Source of the DNA: Rhizophlyctis rosea
Taxonomy: Eukaryota > Chytridiomycota > Chytridiomycetes > Rhizophlyctidales > Rhizophlyctidaceae
Length of the DNA stretch: 22,998 nt
NCBI GenBank assembly: GCA_027596075.1
Contig: JADGJC010000316.1
Coordinates: forward strand, 21,882 to 44,879
Direction: 5' to 3'
This document shows positions 10,944 to 20,669 of the stretch, piece by piece. A model generated the notes under the pieces. That model had not been told where the DNA came from and ran no database searches. It saw nothing but the letters and a program-made list of their open reading frames with translations. The stretch's first letter is position 1, and every line of letters begins with the position of its first letter. Made by a program: the position numbers and the translations under genes.

Positions 10944-11431
10944 ATTCCACGAGTGTTTTGGCGTATACCTCTGCCAGTAGTCATGTTACGACCGTCAATA
11001 GATGTCAACCTTTCCTTCTGCAAAGCGAGGACGATTGTGATGTTCTGAGGTGGTTAAAGACCTCTTCATGATGATTGCCTTCCGGTGACCATTAATACAT
11101 GTTTAGCTAATCTAGCTGGTGATCCCACCGCAGTGCGATTGTCGAAATTCGTCCTTTGATATCAACCTTCCACTTGCTTGGTGACCGCCCGAAGTTCTCT
11201 TGTGTCATTGATCTTCATCCACTTTGAAGCATTGAAATATCTTCACCCAATACTACTGAACATTAGATGGGTCAAAGGATGGGCCAGCGGCCGGTAGACT
11301 GCGCAGAAAGTTTTGACAAAGTCATCCACTGCTTCGGCAGTGGTTGGGTCACAAGCTGGACTGGTGGTAGACAATGTTTAGCGGTGTGCAGACACCGCTG
11401 AATGATTTCGAGAGGCCAGCACTAACTGTCA
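10944..11431. other. Intergenic region with one hairpin
   Basis: No gene is supported in these 488 nt. It includes an inverted repeat at 11380-11399 (arms AGCGGTGT and ACACCGCT, loop GCAG) just before the ankyrin relic. The sequence after it (…GATATCAG at about 11441) looks like a splice acceptor, so a lost upstream exon of the ankyrin gene may lie here. Confidence 0.4.
11380..11399. repeat. Short hairpin, 8-bp arms and 4-nt loop
   Basis: AGCGGTGT (11380-11387) pairs exactly with ACACCGCT (11392-11399) around GCAG. It could form a stable stem in RNA from either strand. No adjacent T-run marks it as a terminator, and its role is unknown. Confidence 0.6.
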
Positions 11432-12926
11432 TTGATATCAGGTCGTAGCAGATCAGAAGCTCCGTACATAAACCTCCCCATCGAAATCATCAATCAAATC
11501 CTTGTTTCCTATTCTCCCACGGTTTTCGTCGTTGCCTTCCGCTCAGGAGTCATCCTTTCTGTCTGCTACGACTATCATTACCTACGCGATCATTCAATAC
11601 CCCTCCTGCTCCAGACATCGCTCGACCAAGCGACCGCAAAATGGCACGTAGATCTGCTGACGTTGTGGTTACACTGGGCAATCAAGTATGACCGAAGGGC
11701 GCACTTGCGATATGCTGTCAAGGGGATGGATGCCGCCAGTTGCAACGGGCACTTTGCGGTGCTCAATTGGAGGACACAAGGTCGGTTGAAGTTGTTATTC
11801 TCGAACGAAGCTCTGTGTTGATGTCTTGGAGTGGTGGAAGACGCAGGAGTTGATTAGGTCGCGAAGTTTTGCCAACGTGGACTAACTGAATTTAGCTACT
11901 GAACATGGACATGCCCACATCCTTGAATAGTGGATGCAGAACAGGCCATCTAAATTTGGTATCACCTTCCGGTCAAAAACCAGAAATTGGATGGGAGAAA
12001 GCTTGCCTTGCCGGAAACGTTGCGGTCTTGAACTGATGGAAACGAAACAACCTTCCTTTCAGTTGCACCAAAGCGTCGGTAGTAGCAGCATGCGCGGGGG
12101 GCCACATCAGCGTCTTGGAGTGGTTTCGAAACGCCAGACATAACCCCGTCATCGGAGTTCAACGTTCTGGATGTAGCATCTGGAGAAGCTATACACAGAT
12201 GTCTCTTTGGATGCAGCTAGTTACAACGGGCACTTGGAATTCTTGAAAGGGTGGAAAAACAGTGGTCAGCCTTTGAAGGACACGAAGGAGACGATGGATA
12301 GAGCCAGCGAACATGGACACCTTTCTATCCTTGAGTGGTGGAGACGGTCTGGTTTACAGATGAGAGTATGGCCGTAGCCTACCCATGCCGGGACGGTTGT
12401 GTGGAAGTGTTGGAATGGTCGGCCCGCAGTGGGTTAGCTATTGAGTGGAACTCTACGGATGGATCGGCTTGCGAATTCGGTCATGATAACCGTGTAAAGT
12501 GATGGAAACGAAACGGGCGGGAGCTGCAGAACATTTATGAACCTCTGCTCCTTGCTTGCCAGAATGGACATGTGAACGTTTTGGAAGCGTGGAAGGCGAA
12601 TGGGTGGCCTATTCAAGAATGCTGAATCGCACATTGCGTGAATTCTGCAAGCCGGTTTGGTCATGTGAAGGGTTTGGAATGGTGAAGACGGAAAAGTGGG
12701 AAGCGACTTAGGTACTCATATCGCTATAGACTTTGTGGGTGACCCAAATGCTGTGGCGGTTTTGGATTGGTGGGCACGGAGCAGGCGATTCATGCGGCTA
12801 GAGCATTACAGCACTTGGACTGGTGGAGGGATAGTGGTTTGGAGTTGGAATTTAGCAATGAGCCTTTCAAGCGGTGGGCTGATCCCTCCGTTTGTCCGTG
12901 GTGAGAAGAGAATGAGGAGGAAATGA
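11432..12926 (+). pseudogene. Decayed F-box-like/ankyrin-repeat protein gene
   Basis: The 5' part encodes an F-box-like opening (LPIEIINQIL, from about 11473) followed by helical sequence and the first ankyrin-type units (DAASCNGHFAVLNW near 11730-11770). About ten further units follow at roughly 90-100-nt steps to 12926, each recognisable by a GH...LEWW-like core; the clearest run is 12195-12374 (DAASYNGHLEFLKGW, then RASEHGHLSILEWW). The frame is broken many times: TGA 11819-11821, TAG 11928-11930, TAG 12375-12377, plus shifts between units, so no long protein can be made. No in-frame ATG precedes the F-box, and a splice-acceptor-like CAG near 11441 suggests a lost first exon. Family members combine substrate-binding ankyrin repeats with an F-box and are expanded in chytrids. 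The plus-strand order of the units shows this is one ancient gene rather than scattered fragments. Confidence 0.75.
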
Positions 12927-13586
12927 GACGATTATTGTGTGCGTTACAAGCATCTAGGACGGCCAGATTCAGAAGGATGGTCAAGGCGGGTTGGAAGTAG
13001 AGGTGGGGATTGAATTCAACGCATGCATTCGTGGTTGGCGATAATCCTGCCAGGTGAAACTGATCTGCGTGCGCTGCGTGCCTGCTCGGGCCGAACTACA
13101 GGCGACCAACAAAATTAGATTCAATGTTGGCATATCCAACAACTCTGCACCGAATTCTGGCATGGATACCCTCCTCTAATGATCTCCCCTGAGGAACCCT
13201 CCCGGGCCAAGTGGCGCAGTCAATGCACCCCACGCGAATGGAAGCGACATGTCAATTGTTGCCTCGTTGTTTGCCTCATGTTCATAACCAAACCATTCCA
13301 GGAAGAAAGCAAGAGTCTGAAAGCCAACTAAGCCAGCTCAAGCTGCCGTACCTCCAACAATGCGATACCGCGGAGTTCAAGTACAATATTCGCCGTGTAT
13401 CCTCAAATGCTGCCATTGGAGTTACATCACTACCTATACATACATATCAAGCTTCACCTAGCTGCCGGAGCTAGGTCTGACTTTTGAACGCAACATATCA
13501 CCATGCGATTCGCATCATCATCCTCCACCACTTTTGCTCTGTCCAAACTTCCAGATGCAAGAAACAATTCTCCAAATGTTCCGAAA
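12927..13586. other. Intergenic region between ankyrin relic and tRNA-Phe
   Basis: No gene is supported in these 660 nt. One open frame (13211-13474) has no recognisable content. A hairpin with 8-bp arms lies at 13456-13476 and is listed separately. Confidence 0.4.
13456..13476. repeat. Hairpin, 8-bp arms and 5-nt loop, upstream of tRNA-Phe
   Basis: ACCTAGCT (13456-13463) and AGCTAGGT (13469-13476) are exact reverse complements around GCCGG. It sits about 110 nt upstream of the tRNA. No function is evident. Confidence 0.55.
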
Positions 13587-13602
13587 GCTTCCTTAGCTCA
13601 GC

Positions 13603-13634
<32 letters not shown>

Positions 13635-13659
13635 TCGTGTTCAATCCACGAAGGGAGCA
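13587..13659 (+). tRNA. tRNA-Phe (anticodon GAA)
   Basis: This 73-nt sequence folds as a full cloverleaf without an intron. The acceptor arms GCTTCCT and AGGGAGC pair with one G-U, the discriminator base is A, the D arm is GCTC/GAGC, the anticodon stem TCAGA/TCTGA encloses CTGAAGA with anticodon GAA, and the T arm TCGTG/CACGA encloses TTCAATC. The internal promoter is present: A box TAGCTCAGCTGG and B box GTTCAATCC. CCA is not encoded, as expected in a nuclear eukaryotic gene. Five T residues follow at once (13660-13664), the usual RNA polymerase III stop. Confidence 0.96.
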
Positions 13660-13664
13660 TTTTT
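13660..13664 (+). terminator. RNA polymerase III T-run terminator of tRNA-Phe
   Basis: Five consecutive T residues directly after the discriminator base match the standard termination signal for polymerase III on the coding strand. Confidence 0.8.
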
Positions 13665-14225
13665 CCAATTTCGAGTTTTCCTCGAAAGTTTTTGTTTTCT
13701 TTCCCTGAGCTATGCACTTGACGGGAAAGGAAGGTGCCACGAGCTGGCTATCGCTCAGAGATGTCTGGCCAGCAGAACGCAGGTCATTGTCCTTTCCAGT
13801 AATGCCTACGATGGATTAACTCTTCGTGAAAACTGAATCTCAATTATAGCTTGCGGGCATCGCATATTCATTGTGGGCAGGGAATTGATGATGTTTCGCT
13901 TCCTTACAATTCAACTCAGCCGCTGCAAACATCCTGCTCGTCAGAAGTCCAACGTAGGGACTAACAGCCAATGCAAAACCTTAGAGTTCTATTAAAATGG
14001 AACTTTGTGGATGTGCGCCGCAGCAACTCAGAATGAGCGCCACCAAGCGTGTGTGGAGATTTCAAATGCATGAATGCATGTCGAATCCCTTCAATGGCTG
14101 AATACTATGCGCCCTCCTGATCGACGGAGTTGGCAACTATGAAACCAGCTCTATTCAAAAGATCGAAGAAGGGCCTCGAACCCACCGGCACATTGAGATC
14201 ACTTTTCCCTTCAGCAGATAGTCAA

Positions 14226-14240
14226 CCATATTGAATATGG
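14226..14240. repeat. 15-bp perfect inverted repeat
   Basis: CCATATT and AATATGG flank a single G. It is short enough to be chance, but is one of several in this tract. Confidence 0.5.
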
Positions 14241-14837
14241 AAATGACAGTGATTAAGGCAGAAAGATGCGACGGACCTGATTAACGCAGAAATTGCCCAG
14301 ATTGCATATATGTTACCCTCCCATGAAAACTCGCAGTTGGGCGGCCGTCTCGGCGGTCAATCTGTGGTATCAGCATATGGCACATTCTGCCATACAACAA
14401 TGCGGTTGTTGACGAAGGTTGAAAATCACTTTGGCCGTTGGTCGTCCGTTCGATCATCAATCTCCAGTTCCGTCTACGTGAGCAACGATTTTCCCATCTT
14501 TTTGCCCGTACGATGGGAGTCGGCGCTCACAGTTCCAGTTCATGAGCAGCTGCTTATCGCTGAGCACTTGGAAGGGTGCAGCGACCCGATTTATGATAAT
14601 CACTTGCGCATCATGATTGAAGACGGTCTGGACCGAATTATATGATCTCTTTCAAACTTGCTGACTCGTTTTGTTCTGCGTATTCCGCTTCCAGAGCCAG
14701 CTGTCGCTTTGTCCCTTTGCCCCATCAACGGCGGCGGGTCTCGATCACAACAAGCCTTGATCGGCATGAGTGTCTGTATCTGCAAAACATCCCTTTGACT
14801 TGAACCGGTGGTTTCACTCCCACGTTACATTGCAATC

Positions 14838-14854
14838 ATTGAGCGTTGCTCAAT
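14838..14854. repeat. Inverted repeat, 7-bp arms and 3-nt loop
   Basis: ATTGAGC (14838-14844) and GCTCAAT (14848-14854) are exact reverse complements around GTT. No function is evident. Confidence 0.5.
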
Positions 14855-15347
14855 AGTACTCGCCATCCCAAACCCGTTGTTGAGGCCTAGCGGCATGCAG
14901 TGCCGCAGAGGACGCCCGCAATCACTTTTTGTGTTCGGTCCATAGTTCCTCATGGACCATCCTGACTTCGAAATGCTACGTTTGACTTGCCAGTCAAGAA
15001 CATCCCGATACACGTCTGAGGGACATCAGCCATTACCAAATGGGGGTTCGGACATCCAACACAGAGAGGTTGTATGAAGCTCAGCACCTTCTAAAACTTC
15101 GGCCAACGTCCCATGGGCGTGTAACGCCGCTTCTTTTTATGTCAAAGTATCAAAGGTATGTTGTGCATTTCGCAAATTTGAGTCTTCTGGCCCAATGCTT
15201 TTAAGCTAATAATGTGCATTCAAAACCGTCGTCTCCTTGCCAATCCACTGTGAGTTTTACCCGCTCCATCTATGTGAGTTATGTGGTCCACTTGTTTCTT
15301 CCATAATTCTGAGGGTGATATCCAATTGAAAAACGTTTGTGCTTCAG

Positions 15348-15368
15348 CATACAAGAGGCTCTTGTATG
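15348..15368. repeat. 21-bp perfect inverted repeat (10-bp arms)
   Basis: CATACAAGAG (15348-15357) and CTCTTGTATG (15359-15368) flank one G. Arms of ten with no mismatch are unlikely by chance in a tract of this size. It could be a dimer-binding site or the joined ends of an excised element. Confidence 0.7.
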
Positions 15369-15571
15369 GACCACGGTGCTCGGATATTTGAATGTATCGT
15401 GCAATAGTGAAACCTCTAAAGTCCCATGCTATTTTCCCACTTCTCATTCCCGAGTTTCACGGAGCGTGCCGCCTGTGGTTTCTGACTCGCAGAGTTCCAT
15501 TCAGTCAACGCATTTTGCAAGCAAGATATAGCCGCCTCCTAACTGTTTTTGTTGCCGTGTATTTGACACCA

Positions 15572-15589
15572 AACCATTGCGCAATGGTT
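15572..15589. repeat. 18-bp perfect palindrome (no spacer)
   Basis: AACCATTGC (15572-15580) is followed at once by its exact reverse complement GCAATGGTT (15581-15589). It lies about 200 nt from the 21-bp inverted repeat and differs from it in sequence. Confidence 0.7.
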
Positions 15590-17451
15590 ACTTTAATGCA
15601 GCGATCACCAGGTCGCCCTCACCCCACATTGGTGGTTGTGTAAAAACCGAACATCTCGTCCAAACCGCTGCTATAATACTCACGCGCTACTGCACCTTTT
15701 TTTGTAGCACCGTTCAACTTGAACACGGGATAAATGGCCAACCACAGCTTCTTCATAGTATATTGCTGTTCAATGCCGCAACATGACGTCGAAACGCATT
15801 GACCACATCGGCTCCTCAATCCTAGTGGTTTTTTCTTTCCCATCTACATGCGCGACACCTTTTTCTCATCCAAATGCTGCCAGACAAAGACGGCGATACA
15901 AATGACTTCGTAAGAAAAGAAAATAGGAATTTGATTGTTCTGTTTCATTTTTGCTCACAGAGTACACTGTACACTCATGATTGTTGATGCAGGAGTTGCT
16001 GGAGCAACGCAAAAAGAAGGAAAATTGTTCTTTGACGACAGTGCTCCGCTATGGTATATTTGGAGTACCAATACAAAACTTACAAATCCTCTCAAGGCTG
16101 ATCAACATTGCGATTTTTTTGACTGGTTTAGCCCTAGAGTGTCAAGAACTTGTTGGGAAGAAAAATCATGTCTGAGGTCAGTATGTCGATTGAATCCGCC
16201 CGCCCCACATCGTATACATCCAACGTTAGGAATATCGTGCGAAGGCTCTAGATTTTTTACAGGTATTTCAATACCCCATGCACCAGATGAAGCTTTTTTT
16301 TGCTCACCTCAAACTGTTGAAAGGTCCTGTTCGATCCTTGCCCGCTCCGACTATCTAATGGCGGATGCTGCTTATGTTGCAACCTGTATCAGGACGGTCT
16401 GTTTTTCCCCTGCCATATATATGCGCAACTTGCTTTTTTTTTCATGGCTTTCCAGTAGTGAGACGCGACATGTGCGGTCATCGTTGGAAGCACGAAGTAC
16501 ATGGTGCACTTAGTAGTTCCAGCGGCAAAAATATGCCGCCAGATCATTGACCCCCTCATACAACAATGAGACATCCATGAGTTTAATGCTGTCCTGTAGT
16601 TCTTGCCGTTTCAACGGATTTGTGACTGCTTCAGCACCCATGAGCTCCTATGACGGGGTGTATCTAATAAGCGGGCAGTCAAAATAGTCATCCCCTTTCA
16701 TTTATAAGTGCCAACAATCAGATGTGCTCGAACTGTTAGGAGAAGCCGCTACGATGTTCACCACCGACATAATGGGTGAAATTGACAACCACTGATTTTT
16801 GGGCTCGAGTCCTATATGACCAAATGTCATAGATGAGCAATAAGGCCGCATAGAATGGCACTTTGGGAAGGAGAAAAAGGTTTACCATTGTCAGTTGGTT
16901 ACATTCTCTCTATCCTTACGTGGCAAATGACAGCGGAGTGCTTCATAGTCAACAGTGGAGGGACGACCTTTACGGGGTATTGACTGCAATGTCACTTATG
17001 CATTTGAGCTGCATCATGTGCAAAATCTCCCCACTACTCATTTGCCGACTGCGACTACAATGATCGTGCCATCCGAATGGCCCTCAGAATCGACACAAAG
17101 TCTCCGTGGATGTAGGGATGTAATGAATGTCCAACGGCGGCTCCTGAACGTGCAGCCTGCCCGCTCCCTTTTTCCGGGCCAGCGCAAGTACGTCACTATG
17201 CATACATGCTGATAGGAAGAAACAGCTTGTAACTGACTCGGTAATGCCACAAAACAACGTTTCACAAGGCAATCAGTCATCATGAAGAGGGACGTTGCAT
17301 CCTATTGAACTGTCATTGGTTTTGCTCAAAACGTTTGATGTGCCATATTCTTGATCATTGCAGGCTCGGTTTGAACGCAAAAAAAAGACACGTGAAATTC
17401 GAAGCCATTGGTACATTTGGTCTGTGCTGAGTTCCAGATGTGACAGTACGC

Positions 17452-17474
17452 ATGAAGTACCTGATATACTTCAT
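17452..17474. repeat. Inverted repeat, 8-bp arms and 7-nt loop
   Basis: ATGAAGTA (17452-17459) and TACTTCAT (17467-17474) are exact reverse complements. No function is evident. Confidence 0.5.
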
Positions 17475-17803
17475 ATAGACGACTGCAACTGTCATTTGCC
17501 CCATCGTTTGCGTAGTATATCAAATCTTCCCCATTGCGTGCGCTAGTCCTGGATCTTGTTTTATTGCCAGAACGGTAGGTGAATGACTGTCCGACGTCCA
17601 TACACAAAAAGGGAATAATCAGTTGCCCTTGAGGATGATCTGCCATCAAGTTTTGATTCGTCACATATTAGTACAACGTTATGATGAATGACTTCAAGTA
17701 CACAATAGATGTTGAACCATGCTGCGCGCTGTTGGACCTGCTAAATCATTTCAAATGCGCTGTTGAAATTTGATATGGAGAACGCTGCATTGTATTGGGT
17801 GAT

Positions 17804-18157
17804 ATGTCGATGACCAGTGTTCTACTGGTTATCATCGCAGTTTTAATGGCCGACCAGAAGGTATTTGACAATAGTTGGGGGAAAAAGGTGATGCGCCGGG
17901 ATTGGTACATAATGAAGGGCCGCCAGCTCGCCGTCCTCTCACTCTCCAGCAGGATGAAATCCGAGATGAATAGCTCTACGCCGGAGCAGCACTATATAGC
18001 TTCCCTCATGTCAGTTTACATTGGGGAGCTGCCACCGTGGCATGCTGTGATTGAAGATGGCGAATTTCCCAAGGATACAATCAATGGCCGCTTTCGAAAT
18101 GCTCTAGCGAATGGAAAAAAACCAAGAAGTCGAGCAAAAAAGGGTTGTGGTATATAG
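17804..18157 (+). CDS. Possible small or partial protein, unknown
   Basis: An open frame of 117 codons from ATG 17804 has a more protein-like composition than others in this tract. Its second half reads as amphipathic helix and loop (EQHYIASLMSVYIGELPPWH, then EDGEFPKDTINGRF) and it ends in a basic tail (GKKPRSRAKKG) that could serve nuclear targeting or nucleic-acid contact. I recognise no family. No partner exon with good splice sites is clear upstream. It could be the 3' exon of a larger gene, a relic, or a chance frame; the absence of neighbours keeps confidence low. Confidence 0.3.
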   Translation: MSMTSVLLVIIAVLMADQKVFDNSWGKKVMRRDWYIMKGRQLAVLSLSSRMKSEMNSSTPEQHYIASLMSVYIGELPPWHAVIEDGEFPKDTINGRFRNALANGKKPRSRAKKGCGI

Positions 18158-20370
18158 GACCACAAGACCGCAATCAAATGACATTTGTACTTTTTTGGAT
18201 TGACTCAACAAATGAGGTACCGAGATCACCGACAGTTGGGAGAATGAAAGCTACCTTCATTGCCCTATTTAACCAAAATTCCTTCGATGAGGGTTTATAA
18301 GTGCTGCAGAAGTGAAGAAAAAGCAAACCGGACGTTGACATCCCTCTGGTCGGGTCAAGCTCTTCAGCGACAGACCGCGCCATGTTAAAAGACGATTGAC
18401 CAATAACGGCATCACGATGCAGTTCCTGTCGCGTTCGGCATTCATTTCCAGCCACTATTAGAGAATGCCACATCAATTTGGATCTTACACAATCAAAGCC
18501 AGACATAGCAGGATTGCCCGACCATGTCACCAACATCCAGAGTGCTTAGCAGCATACCATACGTCCCTGCGAGCTCTTTTTTGTTGCTACGCGCAGATTG
18601 TTTCTGGAGTCGTTCTGATGATTGGGTTCATATTGCATTGAGAAGACCAACGGAGAGCATGGCAAGATAAGACGATTGCGTTGGAACGAGCGCCGTGTTG
18701 AATGTTGAAGAATCGGACGACGTTTGCAGGATGACGTAGGAGCTTCATCTTTGACTGCAGAACAAGGGGATAAGTTGAAGTCGCAACTAGTAAGATTTGG
18801 TTTCGAGGACTCTAGTTGAAATGAGGTCCCCCTTGCCATCAGAGTGAACAACATTCTAAGTGTTCATGGGAAAGGACTACCATGCTGTCCAGGGTCGTTG
18901 GAACTCTGCCGTCCTCCCCATGGACATAAGGTGCGTTTCAAAACGAATACGAAACCCAATTCTTGACACGGTAATATGTCACCCTCGTCGGTTCTTTGCT
19001 GTCATTTGGTTCAGTCCGAACAAAGCATACTGTCTTTGCGAGATGTGGCGACAGTTTTTGCCACATCCCAGGGGTGTGTCGGTCCAGCTGATGAGCAGCG
19101 CATTGCATATACTACCAACAATAGGGTGCCGGATTCATTCATAGCATGACGGCTTTGAAGACTGCTTAGTACATACATATTGAAATCAAGCTGGGTCGAG
19201 TTCATGGATGGCAATCCAGATGATGGAGGTTCAAGATCACATTTGGATGCACCCAAATCACTTTTGAAAGAAGTCTTAATTGCTTTGCCTGGTGATGAAC
19301 GCCATCTCCAAACAGTAGGGTGGTCGCATCTGTTTGCGTCACACATTTCTCGTCTTTCGCTTGGTTTGGAGCTTGGTACTGATCCATATTTTCAGCTCCT
19401 ATGAATTTTGGTTGCAAGAAAAAGGTAGGCAGACCACACTGGTAATGTAGAGGAGTCGAGGTGTGCTCGCCCTCCCGGGTGATCAAAGTGGTTGAGAATT
19501 GGATGATTGGAATTTCGAACTTTTCAATGCTGGTTTCCAGACGTGACGTGAGGAACGATTGAAGAGTAGGTTGTCAGCTCCGCCGAGTCAACATGTCACA
19601 GGTTTGGCCATGGATATTCTAGATGCATGTAAGGGTGCTTAACATCCTCTCAAGAAATTACCAGTTTTGACGAAACATTTTTTTTTGGAGGTGGGACATG
19701 ACAGGCAATCACCAAAATCTACCGATCATATTATTTATCGGCAGGCGCATCAGTGTCATAAAACAGGGTTTGCGGCGAAGCGGCCATGTCATAACATATG
19801 GACCCCTATTATTATTTTGTCACCCAATTTGAATCCGTTATGGGCATATCACGCATGATCCTGTGTCACCTGACCGGCACAGCCGTCCACTGGGCGCGTT
19901 GAAATGGGTCACACATTGTTACATTGCTGTCACACAAGCAATACTCTGTCATACCCATGAACACCTTTCCACCACCAACTCACTGTCCAACAACAAGGGA
20001 AGGAATGCGGAAGGAGGAGAAGCAGAAAATGGGCTGTTATGATGCCATACTGATGTGGTCCGACTGGTCCAATAGTCCCAATGCGGGTGTGAGGGTTCGG
20101 AAAAGAAGGTCATTGGCACGGGCTGCATGATACTGTACGACACTCGTATTACGCACACTTTTCGCCCTCACAAGGCTCACATTGTGGTCCGTCCGCAAGG
20201 GGAAACAACAACACAGTCGACCTCACTCCCCCGTCAGTTTTGCTGAACGGTCCTTCTCTCTCTTGTCAGTTTATCGGCCGAGACGATCACATAACTAATA
20301 GTGGGTAGCATCTGCAATGCACCACTAAAAGTGCGGCCCACAATGACTAGGCTATCACTCCCGGCCTGCG
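18158..20370. other. Gene-poor 2.2-kb tract upstream of the Opy2-like gene
   Basis: Open frames on both strands (for example 18174-18536 and 18546-18854 minus, 18860-19144 plus, 19011-19346 minus) overlap or abut without recognisable domains. None is supported as a gene. The last few hundred bases are probably the distal promoter of the downstream gene. Confidence 0.45.
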
Positions 20371-20669
20371 CCCGATATATATAGAAAACAACGGATCTTG
20401 TCGCAAGAGGATGTAGATACTAGTTATACTTTTTTGGTTTGATAGCTAGACACATTCTCTTTTTTTTTTTTTTTTCGGGACAGAGCCGGGACTCTCTTTC
20501 TACGCTTTTACAATTTTTATTTACAAACTTTTCAACTTCGGAGATTAGAACGAGATTCGGAGGAACGGTTAGACGAATCACGAATCACGAATCAGAAAAA
20601 CACACACAACGTCTTATTTACGAACATAGAACTGGGGCGGCCGGGAGGTGGGACAGCACAAAATCAGCA
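20371..20669 (+). promoter_or_regulatory. Promoter and 5' leader of the Opy2-like gene
   Basis: A TATA-like TATATATA lies at 20376-20383, about 290 nt before the start codon. It is followed by a run of 16 T (20460-20475), the kind of tract that excludes nucleosomes in fungi, and by three exact tandem copies of CGAATCA (20574-20594). An AGGGG element resembling a stress response element occurs further up near 20200. The roles are inferred from pattern only. Confidence 0.4.
20574..20594 (+). repeat. Three tandem copies of CGAATCA
   Basis: Three perfect 7-bp copies lie head to tail in the presumed 5' leader, about 75 nt before the ATG. They may be a simple slippage product or a clustered binding site. 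Confidence 0.7.

Larger units (their letters stand above)
13665..17803. other. Gene-poor 4-kb tract, no supported gene
   Basis: Open frames are short, overlap on both strands and lack recognisable domains; the longest (15935-16513 plus, 14310-14645 plus, 17326-17664 minus) show no splice partners or motifs. Several exact inverted repeats occur: 14226-14240, 14838-14854, 15348-15368, 15572-15589 and 17452-17474. Short T-runs are frequent between 15700 and 16440. The tract reads like old intergenic DNA or eroded mobile or effector DNA, with nothing left to name. Confidence 0.5.

Noticed and set aside
13498..13740. Minus-strand open frame containing GLNTRPSDLQSDAL
   Set aside because: This is the familiar spurious translation of a tRNA gene; it covers tRNA-Phe at 13587-13659.
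14310..14645. 111-codon plus-strand frame
   Set aside because: No recognisable motif, no neighbour exon and no sign of coding bias; left as unassigned.
16320..16360. tRNA B-box-like TGTTCGATCC
   Set aside because: The flanking bases do not pair as a T stem and no A box or cloverleaf is present.
15935..16513. 192-codon plus-strand frame in the gene desert
   Set aside because: Its Cys/Ser/Phe-rich composition, overlapping frames and lack of domain or splice context suggest a chance frame.
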